Shown one piece after another: positions 21,691-32,315 of a stretch of 64,000 nt of DNA. The notes beneath the pieces are model-generated. The model searched no databases and was not told where the DNA came from. It saw only the letters and a program-made list of their open reading frames with translations. The position numbers and the translations under genes are program-made. The stretch covers positions 124,001-188,000 of the forward strand of contig JACEVL010000672.1 of the NCBI GenBank assembly GCA_020284085.1, given 5' to 3'. The DNA is from Aporrectodea caliginosa (taxonomy: Eukaryota; Annelida; Clitellata; Crassiclitellata; Lumbricidae). Position 1 is the first letter of the stretch; each line of letters opens with the position of its first letter.

Positions 21691-21929
21691 ATTTATTATT
21701 ATAACTACATGCTGAGTTTTAAGCCTGTTGGCCGGGCAGAGACATGGGCTATGGGAAGGCGTGCTAATGACGAGACGGGTACTTTACGGGTACGGGTATA
21801 CCCGCGGGTACGGGTAGGGTCGGGTAGTAATTTTGAGTACGGGTCGGGTACGGGTACGGGTAACGATTCTATGTCACGGGTACGGGTCGGGTAGCAAAAA
21901 TGCTCTACCCGCAGACCTCTATTGCGGAC

Positions 21930-22110
21930 TTGCGGGTTCGAATCCACCTCAAGCCGCTGCGTAGGGACCCTGGGCAAGTCCTTCACTCGCAATTGCTCAT
22001 GCGCTTCGGCGTGAAACTCCGATTCAGTGTCCGCGCTGTAGTCGGGAGCGCCTCTGAGTAGAAATCTGGAAGAGGAGCTATATAAATATCTGAAATGAAT
22101 GAATGAATGA
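21930..22110 (+). mobile_element. SINE type 2 variant, GAATGAAT tail (copy 1)
   Basis: The B box GGTTCGAATCC is intact and the body matches the SINE at 9,844, but the 3' end reads GGGAGCGCCTCTGAGTAGAA, CTATATAAATATCTGAAATG, then GAATGAATGA. The head is interrupted by the hAT-like insertion to the left. Confidence 0.85.
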
Positions 22111-22208
22111 TGTTTGGGGTTCTGGTGACAAATAAGAGGATTATTACATGTAAACAAAACCTCGTAGCATAAGTTCTCTGATTGGCTTTTCCTTTTTAAA
22201 GATGATAG

Positions 22209-22210
<2 letters not shown>

Positions 22211-22281
<71 letters not shown>
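22211..22281. repeat. (AAT)n microsatellite at the duplication edge
   Basis: About 70 bp of AAT. Similarity between the two duplication copies ends within this run, as it does at 57,790-57,890. Confidence 0.95.
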
Positions 22282-22359
22282 TCTCAAGCATATTCTGAGC
22301 ATACTGACTTGCAGGTAACCATTACAACGGAAGAATCATGTCCAGGATGTCACAGTAAT

Positions 22360-22508
22360 CAGAGATGGGTACGTTTTGCTAGAATTGCTAATCGATTAGA
22401 ACTAGCATCAGCCGAAAGCTAATTGATTAGAATTAGCTGCTTGTCTAAATTAGATGCTAGTTGATTAGCTAATCGATTAGCATCTAATCGATTAGTTACC
22501 CATCTCTG
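22360..22508. mobile_element. 149-bp hAT-type MITE
   Basis: ACAGTAAT flanks it at 22,352-22,359 and 22,509-22,516. The termini are inverted CAGAGATGGGTA and the reverse of TACCCATCTCTG. The interior is built of TAATCGATTAG-type palindromes. Related TAATCGATTAG sequence with a CATCTCTG end is at 36,900-37,250. Confidence 0.9.
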
Positions 22509-22516
22509 ACAGTAAT

Positions 22517-23280
22517 GCAGTGAAACTTAGCAATTGTCTGCGGAATTACAAAAATTACAAGAAACGATGTTGGCTTTAAAATTATCATTGCTTCCGAAAT
22601 GTGCTGTTTGTTTGCTATGATAAACACATTAGGCTTAATAGCCTACTGGTTTGCCAAACAAAACAGCCTTAAGTGCACAGCTGACGGAATGCAATACTGG
22701 ATGGGCCTCAAGTGCAAGTCAACAACCAGCTAGAGAAGGAATTATGGTGAACTCCAAGTAAGTCAGGTCCAATGAGAATTTTGAGTTTCAAAGATGAATT
22801 CATCTTAACACTTATGAAACTGAGACTTAGATTGACCAGTGATATTTTAAAACTTATTTGGCATTAGAGCAGGTACAAGTTCATCTATTGCATTCTGTTC
22901 TGTATTATCATTCCACTGTTTGACAAGATTTTGGTTATCTGTGCTGATCTTTTAGATCCTTTGGTGAAGTAGGTCGATTGCGTTTAATGTTTATGACTTA
23001 TAGTATTACTTCAAGCAGATAAAATCAATTTGTTTGGATCAACCAATCAGTGATCACTGCTTAGCATAATTTCAACTCTAGCACTGTTACATCGTGAATG
23101 CATGCAGGCAATGTTAAGATGCCTGAATTAAACATCTTTAATGAAACAGTTACTGCCAGTTATTCCAACAGAATATGAAAAGGTAACAGGACCTGGTGCT
23201 GATTCTATGTAAAAAGATTAAATATACCTAGTTCAATTTAATTGAATCTGTGTGTAACACTGATGACTGCGACTTAACAT
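22517..23280. other. No recognisable gene
   Basis: Possibly the decayed downstream part of the YqaJ-like pseudogene, which is transcribed in the minus direction; no frame could be followed with confidence. Confidence 0.4.
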
Positions 23281-24100
23281 GACCATCAGCAGTCACAAAA
23301 TATGGTATTTAAAGTGACTTCAGCAGGATCTATGTCTGCATAACTAATTGGGTGCGTAACCTTAAGCAATCCCTCACCAGTCACCACAGCATCTATAAGA
23401 CTTAGTGGCAATTCTATCGGGTGAAGCACAAAAATAAAAGTTTCTTATGCATGTATAAGCCACATTCCTGAACTAATAAGTTTTCATGATCCAAGTTTTG
23501 AACCACATACAGTGAAGTATGTTCAACTGGTTTGCTTTCATGGCCATGAGCACTGACTTTGCCATCGTTTTTATCAGTTTGATAACAGAAGGGGCATCAC
23601 ACACTTTTACCAGCAATAAGTTTTTTGCTCGTGTAAAAACTTCATGTGCAATCGATGCCGAAATACTTCCTTTTCACAAAACAACCCAAAGTGGACTTTT
23701 ACTCTGACCACGTGTTTTTTCTTCAATCTGCATAAGTTCAAACTCTGCATATAGGCCTACAGGCAGAACAAATTCAGTAGCACAATCAAAACGTTTAACA
23801 TAATGTAATAAATTAATATGAGCTATTATGTGATATCGACTTGCATTCCTCTGTCTTTTCAACATTGACATCAGCTGGGTCATACTCCTTTTACAATGCA
23901 GAATGTCTATCGCAGAGCAACAGCAGTCGGACATTCTCGAAACATTGCGGGTAGTTCTGGCTAAATGCGGCATACGTCAAAGACACCAACTCTTCTTTCT
24001 TTTAATATTGAATAATTTGTAATTCACGATTACAGCAAAATTGTCTTAATATATCAACATTCCAACGTTTTAAATCACCTAATTCATTAATGTTCTCCAT
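23280..24100 (-). pseudogene. YqaJ-like nuclease gene remnant with SAP-like N-terminus
   Basis: From an ATG at 24,098-24,100 the minus strand reads DLKRWNVDILRQFCCNRELQ and, after a stop, EELVSLTYAAFSQ, like the SAP-type start of metazoan YqaJ proteins. Further on come QIEEKTRGQSKSPLW, then in a second frame SISASIAHEVFTRAKNLL, then QECGLYMHKKLLFL, CASPDRI and GEGLLKVTHPISYADIDP. This order (W...ISAS, ECGL, SPD, GLL-x-V-x) is the YqaJ/lambda-exonuclease-like fold that degrades or recombines DNA. The expected catalytic E-x-K after GLL reads K-V-T. Several stops and shifts show it is dead. Such genes often travel with mobile elements in invertebrates. Confidence 0.6.
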
Positions 24101-24169
24101 GTCTACAGCAACACTTCCGGTAGTAATGACCTAAACAGGTCGACGTGAACTAAATAGGTCACAGAGATG

Positions 24170-24445
24170 TCGAACCCGCTTATTCTAGCCACTGTGGTGG
24201 CTGGCTCGAGCCACCTCTTGCAGGGCCATTGTCGGCAATACGTGCGATCTCAAGAAGCGCAATGCATTAAGAGATCCTGGGCTGGCAGCCAAGACCTCAT
24301 CCACATGAGATGTGACACGAAGGTCTGAGCGAAGGGTGACTCCAAGAATCTTCAATGTCGAGACTCGAGTCAGTACATCATCGGGCTCCGGGATAGGTCC
24401 ACCAGCTCGACGCAAGACTACCATTTCCCTTGTCAAAGACATGCC
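24170..24445 (-). pseudogene. LINE reverse-transcriptase fragment
   Basis: The minus strand reads EMVVLRRAGGPIPEPDDVLT, RVSTLKILGVTLRSDLRVTS and HVDEVLAASPGSLNALRFLR, nearly identical to part of the LINE at 27,610-30,480. Only about 85 codons remain, bounded by unrelated sequence. Confidence 0.9.
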
Positions 24446-24708
24446 TATATTTCAGAGGAAAAGTACATTTATCTTTTATTTAAAGATCAATTTACTTTAA
24501 AAGATGTTACTTTGTTTAGTTGCCACTTTAATAGCCGATGTACAATAAGTTATGGTTTGAGACGGTTCGACCAAATTAAAGCCATCTTTTGTTTGCGGTG
24601 AACAGAATTCCAGACTTAATTCTGTATTTACCCGTAAGTGCGGACAACCCGGCAATGAGCCGAATTTTTGATAAGCCATCCCTAATTTTTAAATTACAGC
24701 TTAGGATT

Positions 24709-24834
24709 CTAAACCCGCGGCTGATAGGAGAAGTCGACGTTGCGGACTTGGACGTCTCCGTTTAGAATGAGCCAGTTCACTCTGTCCTGAGGAAAACGAT
24801 GACTGAACTCATACTTCTGGCCGTTGAAATCCAC
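24709..24834 (-). CDS. Galectin terminal exon (CRD C-terminal half with stop)
   Basis: On the minus strand the exon follows CACGCAG and reads VDFNGQKYEFSHRFPQDRVN, WLILNGDVQV and RNVDFSYQPRV, then TAG at 24,709-24,711. It has 41 codons plus the stop and is the natural 3' end of the minus-strand array. It differs from internal exons: SHRFP for RHRIP, LILNGD for LIVYGD, and no donor after the last strand. Exon 32,105-32,315 is its 5' partner, phase 0 to phase 0. It lies about 6 kb tail-to-tail from the end of the plus-strand array. No poly(A) signal was assigned. Confidence 0.9.
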   Translation of the reverse strand: MDFNGQKYEFSHRFPQDRVNWLILNGDVQVRNVDFSYQPRV

Positions 24835-24979
24835 CTGCGTGAGCAGAGAAACAGAGGCACATGTCAATATCAGATTAGTTTAAAAGTCTGTCGCCAACTA
24901 GAAGTCGTATAAATGCATAGGTGCTCAGATAGATATAGTATATTATACTCAAATATATACATATAGGGCCTAGATATGC

Positions 24980-25090
24980 CAGTGTATGTGTACATACATA
25001 CATGTGTGCGTGTTTGTTTGTGTGTGTGTGTGTGTGTCTGTGTGTGGTGCGTCTGTGTGTGGGTGTGTGTGTGTGTACAGATACATACAT
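24980..25090. repeat. (GT)n and ATAC microsatellites in the galectin intron
   Basis: GT-rich run at about 25,010-25,080 next to ATACATAC motifs. Confidence 0.9.
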
Positions 25091-25169
25091 AGCCTACAAA
25101 TGTGCACTGACATTCCAGCTGCTAATTTGTTCCATACAATCATACATGCATACAATATCATACATAGAT

Positions 25170-25985
25170 TCATGAATTTATGTATCGCTATGATCATGAC
25201 TTGTTACCACTGGTATTCAAAGGCTTCTTTTGTCGTACTTCCAGCATCCATTCTTACAACACGAGAGGTTCGAATTCCTATCGTCGTGACTATGCTCACA
25301 CTAATACTCGTTTATTCTCTATCAAATTTACTGGTACCTTGGTGTGGAATAATATCCCTCTAGCTATTCGTTCTTCACCTAATCTCTTGATATTCAAAAA
25401 AAAGCTACGCTCCCTCCTAGTTAATGAATTAATTGACTTAACTTAGTAGTATTTGTCTGTACTGCTATTTTAGTTAAGATTGTAGCCTATATTGTTTTGT
25501 TAATGTCGTTTAATGGTCTCTTCTTATGTTTTTGTTTGTTTATTCCAATCTAAGTATCGACTGGCTGTAATTTAGCGGGATCCATGATCCCTTCTGGACC
25601 CCATGTAACCAGTAGGCCTACATATCAATTCATTGCCTTATTGTTTCATTGTTTTAATCTTTTATTTCCATGTGTTTAACTGCACTTCCCACTCATTCCT
25701 TTTACTTTCGATTTTTAGTTTAAATTAGTTAAGGTTAGTTAAGATTTTTATGTTAATCAAGTCAACAACTGTTATACTATGTAAAGCATCTTTCGGTCGC
25801 CACATATTATGTTGAAATTGTATAGAGGTGTCCCTACTTAGCGGGATCTTTGATCCCTTCAGGGCCTTCCCTTGTGGCATTCAACAATCCATACTTAAAA
25901 GTGCAATCTGATTTGTAATATTATTGTTTATTGTTGTTTGGCTACAAATAAACGATTGATTGATAAACGATTGATTGATTGATAG
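25170..25985 (+). pseudogene. LINE C-terminal fragment with long 3' region
   Basis: The plus strand reads IHSYNTRGSNSYRRDYAHTN, FSIKFTGTLVWNNIPLAIRS and FKKKLRSLLVNELIDLT then a stop at about 25,446. This is the YNTR...G..VWN.LP...FKK.L block at the C-terminus of LINE polyproteins. About 500 bp of 3' untranslated sequence, with two AGCGGGATC-T-TGATCCCTTC-like repeats, ends in GATTGATTGATTG. It lies in the minus-strand galectin intron. Confidence 0.8.
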
Positions 25986-25989
25986 TTTG

Positions 25990-26001
25990 ATACATACATA
26001 G

Positions 26002-26032
<31 letters not shown>

Positions 26033-26105
26033 CATACATACATACATACATACATACATACATACATACATACATACACACATACAAGCATACATACATA
26101 CATAC
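25990..26105. repeat. (CATA)n microsatellite
   Basis: About 110 bp of ATAC/CATA tetranucleotide, next to the LINE tail. Confidence 0.95.
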
Positions 26106-26239
26106 ATAAATTAAATGCCTGCATGCATACATAAATATAAATTGATTATAATTTTACACATCTTAACACATGTCATGCATAGACATATGCAAGCATACAT
26201 TCATAATACATACATACATGCATTTAGTAGCATGCATGC

Positions 26240-27160
26240 ATGCACGCTCATATTCATTCATTCATTCTTTCATTCATTCATAATTCATTTCGAATATTTA
26301 TATAATGCCCCTTCAAGGTTACTACTCAAGAGCGCTCCCGACCCCAGCACGGGGCTGCACGGCTGAAAAGAAACGAAAAGAAAGAGTTAGAGTAGACCCT
26401 GGGAAGCAAGCGCAGTGCCAAAGGGAGCCCGTTCCACAGCGAGGGTCCAAACACTGAGAAGGCTCGATTCTGGTTAGCAGCTGTGCGACCAAAAGGGACG
26501 ATGCTCACGCTCCGCTCAGTAGAGCGGAAAGAGCTACGACCTGGAGCACTCAAGGACAGGTCAGCAGAGGTCGCGATGCTAGGCTGGGGCAAGGCCCAGC
26601 AAGGACTGCCAGACCAAAGCGATGATCCGATACGAGATCCGCTGCTGGAAGGTAGCAAGTCGAGCACATCCAGCATAGATATATAGCCAAAGACGTGGCC
26701 AAATCTGGGAATTCGTGCGCAAAGGCGTGCGGCGTAACGCAGGACTCGTTCCAGGTACCCCAACCGACCAGCTGGGAGGCCAACGTAAAGTTAGGAACAG
26801 TAATCTATTCGGTGTCTGATGAAATAGTAGATAAGTGTAGCGGTGGCGTCTGGAGTAAGTGAACGAGCAACATTGCGGAGCTGGCGCAATTGGCAGTAGA
26901 CCCTATGAATCACGGCAGAGGCGGTGTATATGAGGATTGAGGAGCGAAGGGTTAGCTCTTGGTCCAGTGTAACTCCAAGGTCACGGTCAACAGAGGAAAA
27001 GACAAAATGGGGGAAGTCGCCAGCAATGGTGGATAGGTCCAGCTTCGCAAGCTGCTGCCGAGTACCCAGCCAGATACATTGGGCTTTTTATGGGTTGAGG
27101 CGCAGGCGCCAGGCGGTTCGTCGACATTCAGGCTTCCAGGGCGCTCAGACATCTCTTCAT
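26240..27160 (-). pseudogene. LINE fragment whose 3' end matches a SINE tail
   Basis: The minus strand encodes STIAGDFPHFVFSSVDRDLG then VTLDQELTL, and downstream FSVFGPSLWNGLPLALRLLP and FFSFLFSRAAPC, the late RT and GPSLWN blocks of CR1/L2 LINEs; a frameshift and stops interrupt it. Read outward on the minus strand, its 3' end is CGGGAGCGCTCTTGAGTAGT, TTATATAAATATTCGAAATG, then GAATGAATGA repeats. That matches the SINE tails at 21,930 and 57,480 almost base for base. Confidence 0.85.
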
Positions 27161-27609
27161 GGTTACTTTGTTTTCATGTATTGATCTTTTGATCTGTGTA
27201 GCTTTCCTCCAAATATATTATGTACAGTTCCGTTTGTTACTGCTAAATAAACGCTCTATTACATAATCATGTTGCAGAGCCTTGAGAGGTTGGCAAAATG
27301 TGCTACATAAATATTCAGCCATAGGCCTATAGCCACAATGTACGGCTTTTCTTGTGTATATAACGATACATACATACATACATACAAGTATTTATGTACG
27401 TATGTATTCATGTTTGCATGTTAAGCATATATGTATGTATGTATCTATGTAGGTATGTATGTGGGTATTGTATGTACGTATGTATGTATGTATGTATGTG
27501 GTCTATGTATGCATGCATATTATGCATGCTCATCTATGTGTATCGATGATCAAAATTGTTCTGAATGTATTTTTCAATGTAAGTGTGCATATATATTTGT
27601 GTTTGTGTT
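27161..27609 (-). other. Galectin intron between exons at 32,105 and 24,834
   Basis: The sequence matches the A-to-B introns of the other units (ACAGTTCCGTTTG, GAGCCTTGAGAGGTTGG) and contains ATGTATGT runs at 27,360-27,510. It was split by LINE and DNA-element insertions. Confidence 0.6.
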
Positions 27610-30480
27610 CATTCATGTATGTATGCAGTGCGCTCCAGAAGCAAAACTCTTAACAAGGCTCAATTCCGTCGCCGTTCACCTAATCAGAATGCCAATCTAC
27701 TACGTAGCCTTGTGGAGGTGGACCTTTCTGAGCTCTTTTCCACCTCCGACCCGCAACAAGCCTGGGATATATTCTATGGAGATGCATTGGGTAGACTTGA
27801 CAACATCTACCCATTGCGTACGATCACAATGTCATCTGCTGATCCCTACTTCCTCAATCCCGAAGCTAAATATCTGCTCCGGAAAAAGAACAGGCTGATG
27901 CGGGCTGGAAGAGTTGAGGAGGCCTCTTCCCTGGCCCGACGCGTGGGTATCCTCATTGAGCGAGTTACTAAACGTCACCTAGCTGATGTCGATCATAGCA
28001 GGGGACCTGAGGAGCTTTGGCGTCGAGTGGGTCAAATAACTCGAGGGCGACCAGCATCCACAACCAGTCAGCTTACGGCTGACTGCCTAAATGACCACTA
28101 TGCTGCTGTTTCCACAGATACCTGCTACGAACAGCCTCTCCTCCGTCAAACTGCGGCCACCAACCTGCCATTCATCACTGAGATGAGGATGTTCCACCTG
28201 CTAGATCATCTGAGTCACACAGCCGATGGAGCTGATCGTCTTCCAGCCTGGTACCTGCGTCTTGCAGCACCCTTCTACTCTGGAGCCATTGCCCATTTGG
28301 TCAACCTTTCACTGGGTGTATCCCACGTTCCCATTCAGTGGAAAATCGCGGTAATCCATCCAGTAGCCAAAGTGCCTGCACCATCATCCCCAGCCGATTA
28401 CCGTCCGATTTCAGTTACCCCAGTCCTCTCAAGGCTGGTGGAACGAGAGTTGGTGCAGCGATACATATATCCAGCGCTGGAAGAACAACCGATGGCTGGC
28501 CTTCTTGACGACCAGTATGCCTTCAGACCAACTGGTTCAACAACTTCCGCCGTAATTTCCATTCTGCACCAAAGTTCGACCGTACGTACGGAACGTACGC
28601 TATTTTTTCTGCTGAAATGCGTACCGTACGCGTACGCTATTTTTTGGCTAAATTAATAAATAGCGTACGCTAATTTTTATATTTTTTATTATAGAATTAA
28701 CAAGGAATAACAAAATTACAAATTAAAGAATGGAAAACGTTTTAAAACAATTCCGTGAAGAATTGTGTATTTCTATGTCAATTTTCTAACAATAAACTAC
28801 GGTCATCAATTGATTAAATTCCAGCAGTGACTTTTGAATTTTATCAAAATATTCTTCTTTATCACTATAATATCAACAGTATTATAATTTATAAAGAATG
28901 AATGTATAAAGTTGCAAAACTGTATCTAAATTCTAATCATCTGACTGCGGCCAACATCGTGTATTATTCCTCTACAAGGCGCAGCCTGCACTCGCCATGT
29001 GCGTTCTTGCCACGCGGCCGTACTAAGTACTACTAACCCATGCAAGAAAAATATGAATCCGTCAGCCTGTTTTATTTCTGTAGATAAAATAATCAAATTA
29101 TACAAAATAAAAACAAAATAATAATTTACCTCTTCGCTGAAACGGAACTACAAATAAGAACTGTAAAGTGACGTAATAACGACGAGAAAAAAACGACGAG
29201 AAAATGAGGAGACAAAATGTGACGTCACGAGAAGCAACTAATATTAAAGGCTGCTCATACGTACGGAATACGAACGTACCGTACGCGTACGCTATTATTT
29301 TTAGTAAATTACGTACCGTACGCGTACGCTATTTTCTGCTGTAACGTACGGTCGAACTTTGTTCTGCACCATGTCACTTCACTTCTCAAGAACAATAACC
29401 ATGTCTCAATCATATCGTTGGATTTCTCTAAAGCTTTTGACACGGTCCGTCATTCAACCCTAGCGTGCAAGCTTTCAAGTCTGGACATACCTGATACAAT
29501 ATACAATTGGATTCTCAACTTTTTCAAGGACAGAGGGCACGTTACGCGATTCCAGGGGAGGCTGTCCTCAGTCAGGTCCATCAACGCAAGTATCGTCCAG
29601 GGATCGGGGATTGGACCATCCAATTACATCGTCAACGCCTCTGACCTAAAAGCACAAAATTCCGAGAACCGCATCGTAAAGTACGCTGATGATACGTACT
29701 TATTAATCGGGGCGTCGATGCGTGACACAATCGGAGAAGAGCTACAAGCCGTCACACGCTGGGCCACCCTGAACAACCTTCGACTGAACAGTGACAAGAC
29801 AAAAGAAATGATAGTCCTGCGTCGAGCCGGTGGACCTATCCCGGAGCCAGTTGATGGACTGACTCGAGTCTCGACGCTGAAGATTCTTGGAGTCACCCTT
29901 CGGTCAGACCTTCGTGTCACATCTCATGTGGATGAGATCTTGGCTGCCAGCTCAGGATCGCTTCATGCATTGCGCATCCTGAGATCACATGGATTGCCGC
30001 CAATGGCCCTGCAAGAGGTGACTCGCGCCACCACAGTGGCTAGAATCATGTATGCTGCTCCTTCCTGGTGGGGTTTCACTTCTGCAGATGATCGAGCTAG
30101 AGTCGAAAGATTTCTGAGAAGATTACGAAGAACGGGGTACCTTAAGGATGATTCTCCTACGGCAGAGGATATGGCCAAACAGGCTGACAAACGTCTCTTG
30201 GCTGCCGTCATCAGATGTGACCACCACGTTCTTCGAGGACTATTTCCTCCTGTTGTTACCATCAAATATCATCTACGACCCCGTCCACATAACTACACAT
30301 TGCCTCCGAAAGACGATAGACAGTTTATCCCCAGAGCCCTATATAGAAGCTCTCTTGGTGATATAGGCTAATCTGACATTGTATGACTAAAAACACCATA
30401 CTCATTTTAAACTTTTCTATTAGGCTACTATTATGTATCAGATAGCGGTGTGTCTACCTGTTTCTTTCCAATAAACGAAT
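27610..30480 (+). pseudogene. Non-LTR retrotransposon polymerase, split by a MITE
   Basis: The best-preserved LINE of its family here. Before 28,570 it encodes IQWKIAVIHPVAKVPAPSSP, ADYRPISVTPVLSRLVER and FRPTGSTTSAV. After 29,361 it continues IISLDFSKAFDTVRHSTL, QGSGIGPSNYIV, KYADDTYLLIGAS and KILGVTLRSDLRV, ending HNYTLPPKDDRQFIPRALY and a stop at 30,369-30,371. The RT fingers, the first catalytic Asp (LDFSKAFD) and YADD are visible. The endonuclease is absent, so the insertion is 5'-truncated. Apart from the MITE each half is open, so it is fairly young. It lies in a galectin intron in the opposite sense. Confidence 0.9.
28570..29361. mobile_element. hAT-type MITE rich in CGTACG, inserted in a LINE ORF
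   Basis: TTCTGCAC stands at 28,562-28,569 and 29,362-29,369. The termini are inverted and start CAAAGTTCGACCGTACGT. Subterminal repeats combine CGTACCGTACGCGTACGC with an adjacent CTATTTTTT. No transposase in 792 bp. Removing it and one target copy would leave the LINE frame uninterrupted, which fixes the borders. Confidence 0.93.
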
Positions 30481-30502
30481 ATATTATATATATGTCTGTA
30501 GT

Positions 30503-31916
30503 TGGGCCATTATCCGAAAAGTGGCAAACTGGTGTCCCATGTGGTTTTCTTGGAGTTTTTGCATAAGTTGTACATATCTTTCGTTTTATCTTTCAAAGAG
30601 TGAACAGATCAACATTTTTCATCACTATTTTAGTTGTTAGGTGTTTGAAAATTTTAAATTTAAAAAAAAGTGCACGAAAAGTCATTACCATCCCCTGTCC
30701 TCCACCATGCACAATGCATGAAATTCAGCTTCTACGTAAATGTACTATAATAATCTGTAACAAAGGTTTATAATGTTGCTTACTTAATACCTAGAGTATG
30801 CAATAATAACACATTTAGACTCATTTGAGTGGTGTTTTTTTCAAGCCTAAATAATTTGTCCATAGAAATACGTGTCATTGCCATCCCCATTTTTAGAAAG
30901 CCTTTAGTTATTGCAACAGGCGCTTACTTAGGCCTACTGAAATAAAGAGAATAACAACAAGATCTGGTCAGCATCTAACAGAAAACACAACGTTTGTTTG
31001 AATATTTGAGAGTGTCTTCATTTCATTAAGGTTTGTTTGTTGTAAATTTGAAAAAAAGTAAATTTCTGCATCATTACCATCCATTTCTATATTTCCTGGG
31101 TTAGATAGATTACAACATTGAGAACTTATTTTCTTTATGGCTTTTGTGGAACAGATTGAAATTACTTATCTCATAGAGTAATTCACATGGAAATGTTTCA
31201 TGTGCTGTTATTAATGACAGCATTATGGCATTACCATCCCCTGGTTGTTTCCATCATTACCATCCCTTTTTTCAGAATTCTGCGATTTTCTCATTACCGT
31301 TCCCGTCATCATAGGGATGGTAATGACGCATTTGTCATTACCATCCCCAAAAGTTATTACCATTCCTGAAGGGTCATTACCATCCCTGTGTGAATTGTTT
31401 CATATAAAAATAAATTTAAAAAAATTGGAAGCAATTAGAATTTACTAGGAATTCTGAAAATGTTTGCCAAGTTGCACCTAATGCATATAATACACCGTTG
31501 TAGTCAATGCTGCACAGATTTTTTTGTGTCACTGAAAATACTATAGTGGATTTTTAATAATTTCGATAAATTGCATAATTTCTAGGCACCAGACTAATAT
31601 ATTTTGTGAAGGAAAGGCCTGCAGTATTCCAAATAATTGCTGGTATCATCTAGTTTATAATTGCAAAAAATCTTAGCACCAGATGTATATTTCAGGTCTG
31701 TGTGATCAAGTAAAAAAGGGGATGGTAATGACAAATCAGAAGCTTTTCCTGTATAAAATCTTAAAATAATTAACTTACGATTACAATAATAGTGGCTTTC
31801 TTTCAGATTAGTTAAATTTAATGTAGTAGCCAACTAAAAAACATACTTGCAAGAAAGTTTGGGATAAAAAATTTTTTTCGAATTAGCAAATTCGCAACTT
31901 TTCGGATAATGGCCCA
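30503..31916. mobile_element. TIR element with an ATTACCATCCC motif repeated about 11 times
   Basis: The termini are inverted: TGGGCCATTATCCGAAAAGT on the left and from the right. No target duplication could be fixed. No coding frame is recognisable. GTCATTACCATCCC or close variants occur near 30,681, 30,871, 31,068, 31,229, 31,252, 31,291, 31,334, 31,352 and 31,373, and inverted near 31,315 and 31,718. It sits between a LINE and a galectin intron. Confidence 0.8.
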
Positions 31917-32104
31917 TTTATGTACTATGTATCCATGAATACAAGCATAATTATATACAAATTCGCATGGTGCCTTTTAAGTTCTCGTGAAATTGCGGCA
32001 ATGTGCATTTGCTCAATGGTTATGGATGACGACGATGGGTTATTTGCTGCCAGGGTGTAAATTGACCGTGTAACTGCAATGCGTGGTAAATGCGCGATGT
32101 ATAC

Positions 32105-32315
32105 CTGGAACTTGATGTAGAGCCCCGTAATCGTGCACTTGAAGGGGGAATTCTTCTGGAGAGTCAGAGGAGGACCACTGCGCTCCTGAACCATCCAATT
32201 TCCCCTCTCGTAGGAGTTACGTACGAGGACGTTACCCTCGTCGAAACGGGGATTAGCGTGAAGGGCTATGTCGCCCTCAAGGATATTGGGTGTAGTCGAT
32301 AGGTTAATGGAGAAT
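32105..32315 (-). CDS. Galectin CRD exon A, third domain, WxxQ variant
   Basis: On the minus strand the exon follows CTTTTAG and ends before GTATAC, 211 bp. It reads FSINLSTTPNILEGDIALHA, NPRFDEGNVLVRNSY, then NWMVQERSGPPLTLQKNSPF and CTITGLYIKFQ. Compared with all five sister exons the Glu three residues after the pocket Trp is Gln (WMVQER for WMVEER). In galectins that Glu hydrogen-bonds the galactose and holds a neighbouring Arg, so affinity may be changed. The exon joins 24,834 in phase 0. Confidence 0.92.

Larger units (their letters stand above)
20882..21921. mobile_element. hAT-like non-autonomous element rich in CGGGTA repeats
   Basis: TTGCGGAC flanks it at 20,874-20,881 and 21,922-21,929. 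The termini are inverted: TAGGGGTTCGCGGGTA and, from the right, TAGAGGTCTGCGGGTA. Both subterminal regions are dense in GGGTACGGGT or its complement. The 1,040-bp interior has a CTG/CTA microsatellite, a LINE 3' end and a CAT repeat. No transposase. The insertion split a SINE head and is absent from duplication copy 2. Confidence 0.85.
18547..22281. repeat. Segmental duplication, copy 1
   Basis: This interval is nearly identical to 54,443-57,890. Both contain the same decayed transposon reading frame with the same stops, the same 3' region, an L2-type LINE fragment, a SINE and an AAT microsatellite in one order. Shared decay means the block was duplicated as a unit, not inserted twice. Copy 1 alone has the 1,040-bp insertion at 20,882; copy 2 alone has the 759-bp insertion at 56,081. 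Confidence 0.92.

Noticed and set aside
25881..26132. Tyr/Val/Cys-rich minus-strand frame
   Set aside because: CATA microsatellite translation.
30503..31916. hAT assignment for this element
   Set aside because: No 8-bp target duplication could be found next to the inverted ends.
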